From: Halothermothrix sp.
GTDB taxonomy: Bacteria; Bacillota; Halanaerobiia; DY22613
Direction: 5' to 3'
Length of the DNA: 64,000 bases
Assembly (NCBI GenBank): GCA_016841825.1
Contig: JAENYK010000015.1
Coordinates: forward strand, 1-64,000
This document shows, in pieces, positions 62,301 to 64,000 of the stretch. The position numbers and the translations under genes are program-made. How positions within the stretch are numbered: position 1 is the first letter of the stretch; each line of letters begins with the position of its first letter. The notes beneath the pieces were generated by a model. That model was not told the DNA's origin and made no database searches. It was given only the letters and a program-made list of their open reading frames with translations.

Positions 62301-64000
62301 AAGAGGTAAATACACCCCTCCAGATTTCATTATTCCCAAAACACCAATAACCATTTCTATAGAACGTTCGACCATAATTGCTACAATTTGATCGGGCTTA
62401 ACTCCTTTCTTCCTCAAGACTCTTCCTAATTGGTTTGCCGAAGAATTCAACTCTTTATACGTTAAAGCCTGGTCCTGATAAATAACTGCTATTTCATCAG
62501 GTGTCTTTTTCACCTGGTCTTCAAAGATTTGTTGAAAAATCATGTTTTGAGGAAGATCTAGTCTTTTTGAGTTAAAATCTTTTAACAGCATCTGTCTATC
62601 TTCTGGAGTAACCAATGCAACTGCTGCTAGTCGTATCTTAGGATTATCAATTACTAGATCGAGTAATTGCAGATAATGTCTAGCCATCCTCTCGATAGTC
62701 TTTCGCTCAAAGAGATCAGTACTATATTCTAAATTGAACTCAATCTTATTCTCGCTTTCGATAACATCTAAGCTCAGATCAAATTTAGATGTTTTCTGAT
62801 CAATGCGATATGGATTGAGTTGTAGATCTAAAAGACTCATACCAATAGACTCAGCGTTATGTAAGGTAAACATACTATCGAATATTGAATTTCGGCTCAT
62901 ATCTCGTTTCAAATTCAACTTCTCGATCAAAGTGTCAAAAGGATAGTCCTGGTTATCGAAGGCTTCTAATAATTGAGTTTTTACATTCTTTAAAAAATCA
63001 TCAAAAGAATTTTTCTGCTCAACCTGAATCCTAATAGCCAGAGTATTGACAAAAATTCCGATAATATTAACTAAATCTTCATGATTCCTGCCAGTTATTG
63101 GTGTGCCAATCACCAGATCATCTTGTCCAGTATATTTGCTTAAAAACAAATAATAAACTGCAAATAGTAAGATAAAGTTAGTTACACCTGTTCTAGCGGA
63201 AAGTTCTTTTAACTTCCTTCTTTGTCTCTGACTAAGCTCAAAATGAATCCTGTCCCCTAAATATTTTATAATAGCAGGGCGTGGTAAATCTGTTGGAAGA
63301 TTTAAAACTGGAATTTCGCCAGCGAATTTATTTAACCAATATTTTTCCTGTTCTTTAAGTTTTTCTGATTTAAAAAACTGATTCTGCCAGACCGCAAAAT
63401 CTTTATATTGAATAGTTAATTCCTGTAATTTAATGTGATGGTACAGTTTTTTGAATTCATCTGTCAAAACCTCCATAGATCGCTCATCAGAGATAATATG
63501 ATGTATGTCATACATTAGGAAATATCTTGATCCCTTTTTGACCAACTTCACTCTAAATATAGGTGCTTTGCTCAAATCAAAAGGGCGAACAAATTCTGCA
63601 AAAATATCATCTATAGTAGAATCAATGGAAGTTTCGAAAAATTCCATTTTAAAATCTACATCCTGTTGGATTTGCTGAACTGGTTCTCCTTCTTTGATTA
63701 AAAACGATGTCCTTAGGGCTTCATGTCGTTCAACCAACTTGCTAAAAACTTGTTCGATCCGACAATAATCTACCTCGCCCTCAAGAACTAATAATCCTGG
63801 CATGTTATAGACAGTGCTTTGGTCTTCAAATCCATCCAGAATAAACATTCGTTTTTGAGCAGCAGATGCTGGATAATACTCTTGCTCTTCAACTAGATTG
63901 ATTACCAAATTGCTTTCTTCACATTCATGAATATACACTGCAAACTCCTTAATTGTTGGGTACTTGAAAACATGAGTCAACTGAACATGCACATTATATT
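59394..64000 (-). CDS. Non-ribosomal peptide synthetase, (PCP)-C-A-PCP-C, 5' end outside window
   Basis: About 1535 residues are visible and the gene continues to the right. It opens inside a carrier-domain tail (VFKYPTIKEFAVYI), then C (about 40-480, active site HHIISDE), A (about 490-985), PCP (about 1000-1070, IGGHSLKA) and a final C (about 1085-1515, HHIVCDG). The A domain has YTSGSTGKPKGV, YKTGDMVKW and SPNGKVDRK. Its ten pocket residues read DVGEIGSIDK, identical to a known ornithine code. The last C domain has no A behind it, so it should act with the first A domain of the next gene, 76 bases downstream. No epimerase or thioesterase is visible. Confidence 0.93.
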   Translation of the reverse strand, partial: YNVHVQLTHVFKYPTIKEFAVYIHECEESNLVINLVEEQEYYPASAAQKRMFILDGFEDQSTVYNMPGLLVLEGEVDYCRIEQVFSKLVERHEALRTSFLIKEGEPVQQIQQDVDFKMEFFETSIDSTIDDIFAEFVRPFDLSKAPIFRVKLVKKGSRYFLMYDIHHIISDERSMEVLTDEFKKLYHHIKLQELTIQYKDFAVWQNQFFKSEKLKEQEKYWLNKFAGEIPVLNLPTDLPRPAIIKYLGDRIHFELSQRQRRKLKELSARTGVTNFILLFAVYYLFLSKYTGQDDLVIGTPITGRNHEDLVNIIGIFVNTLAIRIQVEQKNSFDDFLKNVKTQLLEAFDNQDYPFDTLIEKLNLKRDMSRNSIFDSMFTLHNAESIGMSLLDLQLNPYRIDQKTSKFDLSLDVIESENKIEFNLEYSTDLFERKTIERMARHYLQLLDLVIDNPKIRLAAVALVTPEDRQMLLKDFNSKRLDLPQNMIFQQIFEDQVKKTPDEIAVIYQDQALTYKELNSSANQLGRVLRKKGVKPDQIVAIMVERSIEMVIGVLGIMKSGGVYLPLDPKYPKDRLEYMVENSGTKIMLTQTQLAAQLDFAGEVLYIDKAAVYDCEDPADLEVINGSDDLAYVIYTSGSTGKPKGVLVQHDNFVAISLAWQYEYQLRKFTVRLLQMASFSFDVFAGDLARTLHNGGQMIICPEDIRLDPFSLYDLIRRHEINIFEATPTVIIPFMQYIKDQGLTLDNLQLLILGSDSCSVKDFSQLLVHFGDQMRIINSYGITEVTIDSSYYEESFDNLLAIGNVPIGKPLPNVRYYVLDANLNLLPVNVPGELYIAGVGVTRGYLNREELTAQKFIPDPFVPGERMYKTGDMVKWCEDGNVAFLGRMDFLVKIRGYRIELGEIESALLKYPKIHETVVVDLSDDVGEKFLCAYIVAKNHPSLKELRNYLLKVLPEYMVPTYFVVLDELPLSPNGKVDRKNLSSPTKMRIREQKYIPAENLLERDLVKIWNEILKLQLISVEDNFFEIGGHSLKAMQIISRIKERFKVDIPLSEVFKNPTIRELAVSINKYKNLNYLSLEKVEQKSCYPVSFAQRRVFVHTQIDPNSISYNIPMFCIIQGDFGQDRFEEAINRMVARHESLRTYFHVHEGQIVQNIVHQLDFNVLYLEGVEGDLPEITQNFVQPFDLSQPPLFRIGVVQFAKDKCLLIIDIHHIVCDGLGVSILVNELLQIYDGKDLSPLEYQYKDFAVWQDKLQNSDYLNKQEEYWLEKFSNNIPVLNLPLDYTRPEVLDFNGDKVTFVISEETTIKLKQIAQTKNVTLYMILLATYYILLAKYIGQSDLVVGTLISGRHHSCLEKIIGHFVNLLAMRIQVDEKHDFGNFLEVVKTMVLETYDNQDYPFEVLIEKLNLQRSVGRNPLFDVLFFMDNTQDYIAELSGCNISPYRDSNKIAKFDLSLGISESTDSNLKCALEYRTSLFKRSRIVDLRDKYQYIIEQIVNEEIDILPIEAIKIFTEEEQEMIVSESNLTGIDTEFDF

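Noticed and set aside
1-64000. CRISPR arrays, tRNA and rRNA genes
   Set aside because: No regularly spaced identical repeats with spacers, tRNA-like TTCGA/CCA arms or rRNA signature segments were recognised on either strand by eye.

Overview
The window is AT-rich DNA with strong AGGAGG-type ribosome-binding sites. It carries a PrkC/PrpC kinase-phosphatase pair, TPP and SAM-I riboswitches and a multimeric [FeFe]-hydrogenase. This fits an anaerobic, low-GC Firmicute of the Clostridia/Halanaerobiia type. I cannot name the species from sequence alone. No rRNA, tRNA or CRISPR array was recognised.

Positions 1-about 5000 hold the left part of a Mu-like transposable prophage. Going leftward it has a small Ner-like Xre protein, a MuA-type DDE transposase, a helix-turn-helix protein and the start of a MuB-like ATPase. 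Going rightward it has a second Xre repressor, a 56-residue exported peptide and a 306-residue TPR protein. Repeated operator-like motifs lie between the two directions. The repressor-peptide-TPR trio looks like a split RRNPP/arbitrium-type peptide-signalling module and is my main candidate for an undescribed system. Host sequence resumes with thiN (5253-5903).

Positions 6.1-13.1 kb carry hydABC, encoding an NADH-linked [FeFe]-hydrogenase with a trimmed HydB. Upstream lies an 880-residue sigma-54 activator that contains its own diverged hydrogenase-like H-cluster domain. A well-spaced sigma-54 promoter and tandem dyads precede hydC, so the locus reads as a self-contained hydrogenase sensing and expression circuit. 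Positions 13.7-21.5 kb hold accessory genes: a DPBB-like lipoprotein, an H-type lectin domain protein, a Mug glycosylase, a membrane-anchored MutS-like ATPase, a 40-residue Cys-rich protein, a DEDDh exonuclease, a CPBP-protease/GNAT fusion, and thiT under a TPP riboswitch.

Positions 22.1-39.2 kb are a conserved housekeeping run read leftward: lgt, sfsA, metK (SAM-I riboswitch), a flippase-like protein, priA, def, fmt, a DUF116 gene, a yugP-like gene, rsmB, rlmN, fhaA-like, prpC, prkC, rsgA and rpe. Positions 39.8-45.2 kb read rightward and encode a peptide-type ABC importer (binding protein and two permeases, no ATPases here) plus a membrane protein of unknown function.

Positions 45.3-51.1 kb are an insertion-sequence graveyard with IS3, IS1182-like, possible IS1634-like and IS1380 remnants, surrounding an intact MFS exporter. 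Positions 51.1-64.0 kb hold two collinear NRPS genes read leftward. Their adenylation domains read as Orn, then Asn, Asn and a third Asn-like domain that is truncated beside IS1380 debris.

A structured dispersed repeat, with palindrome, two further hairpins and about 16-bp inverted ends, occurs at six intergenic sites between 6.0 and 39.3 kb and is not explained by any gene.
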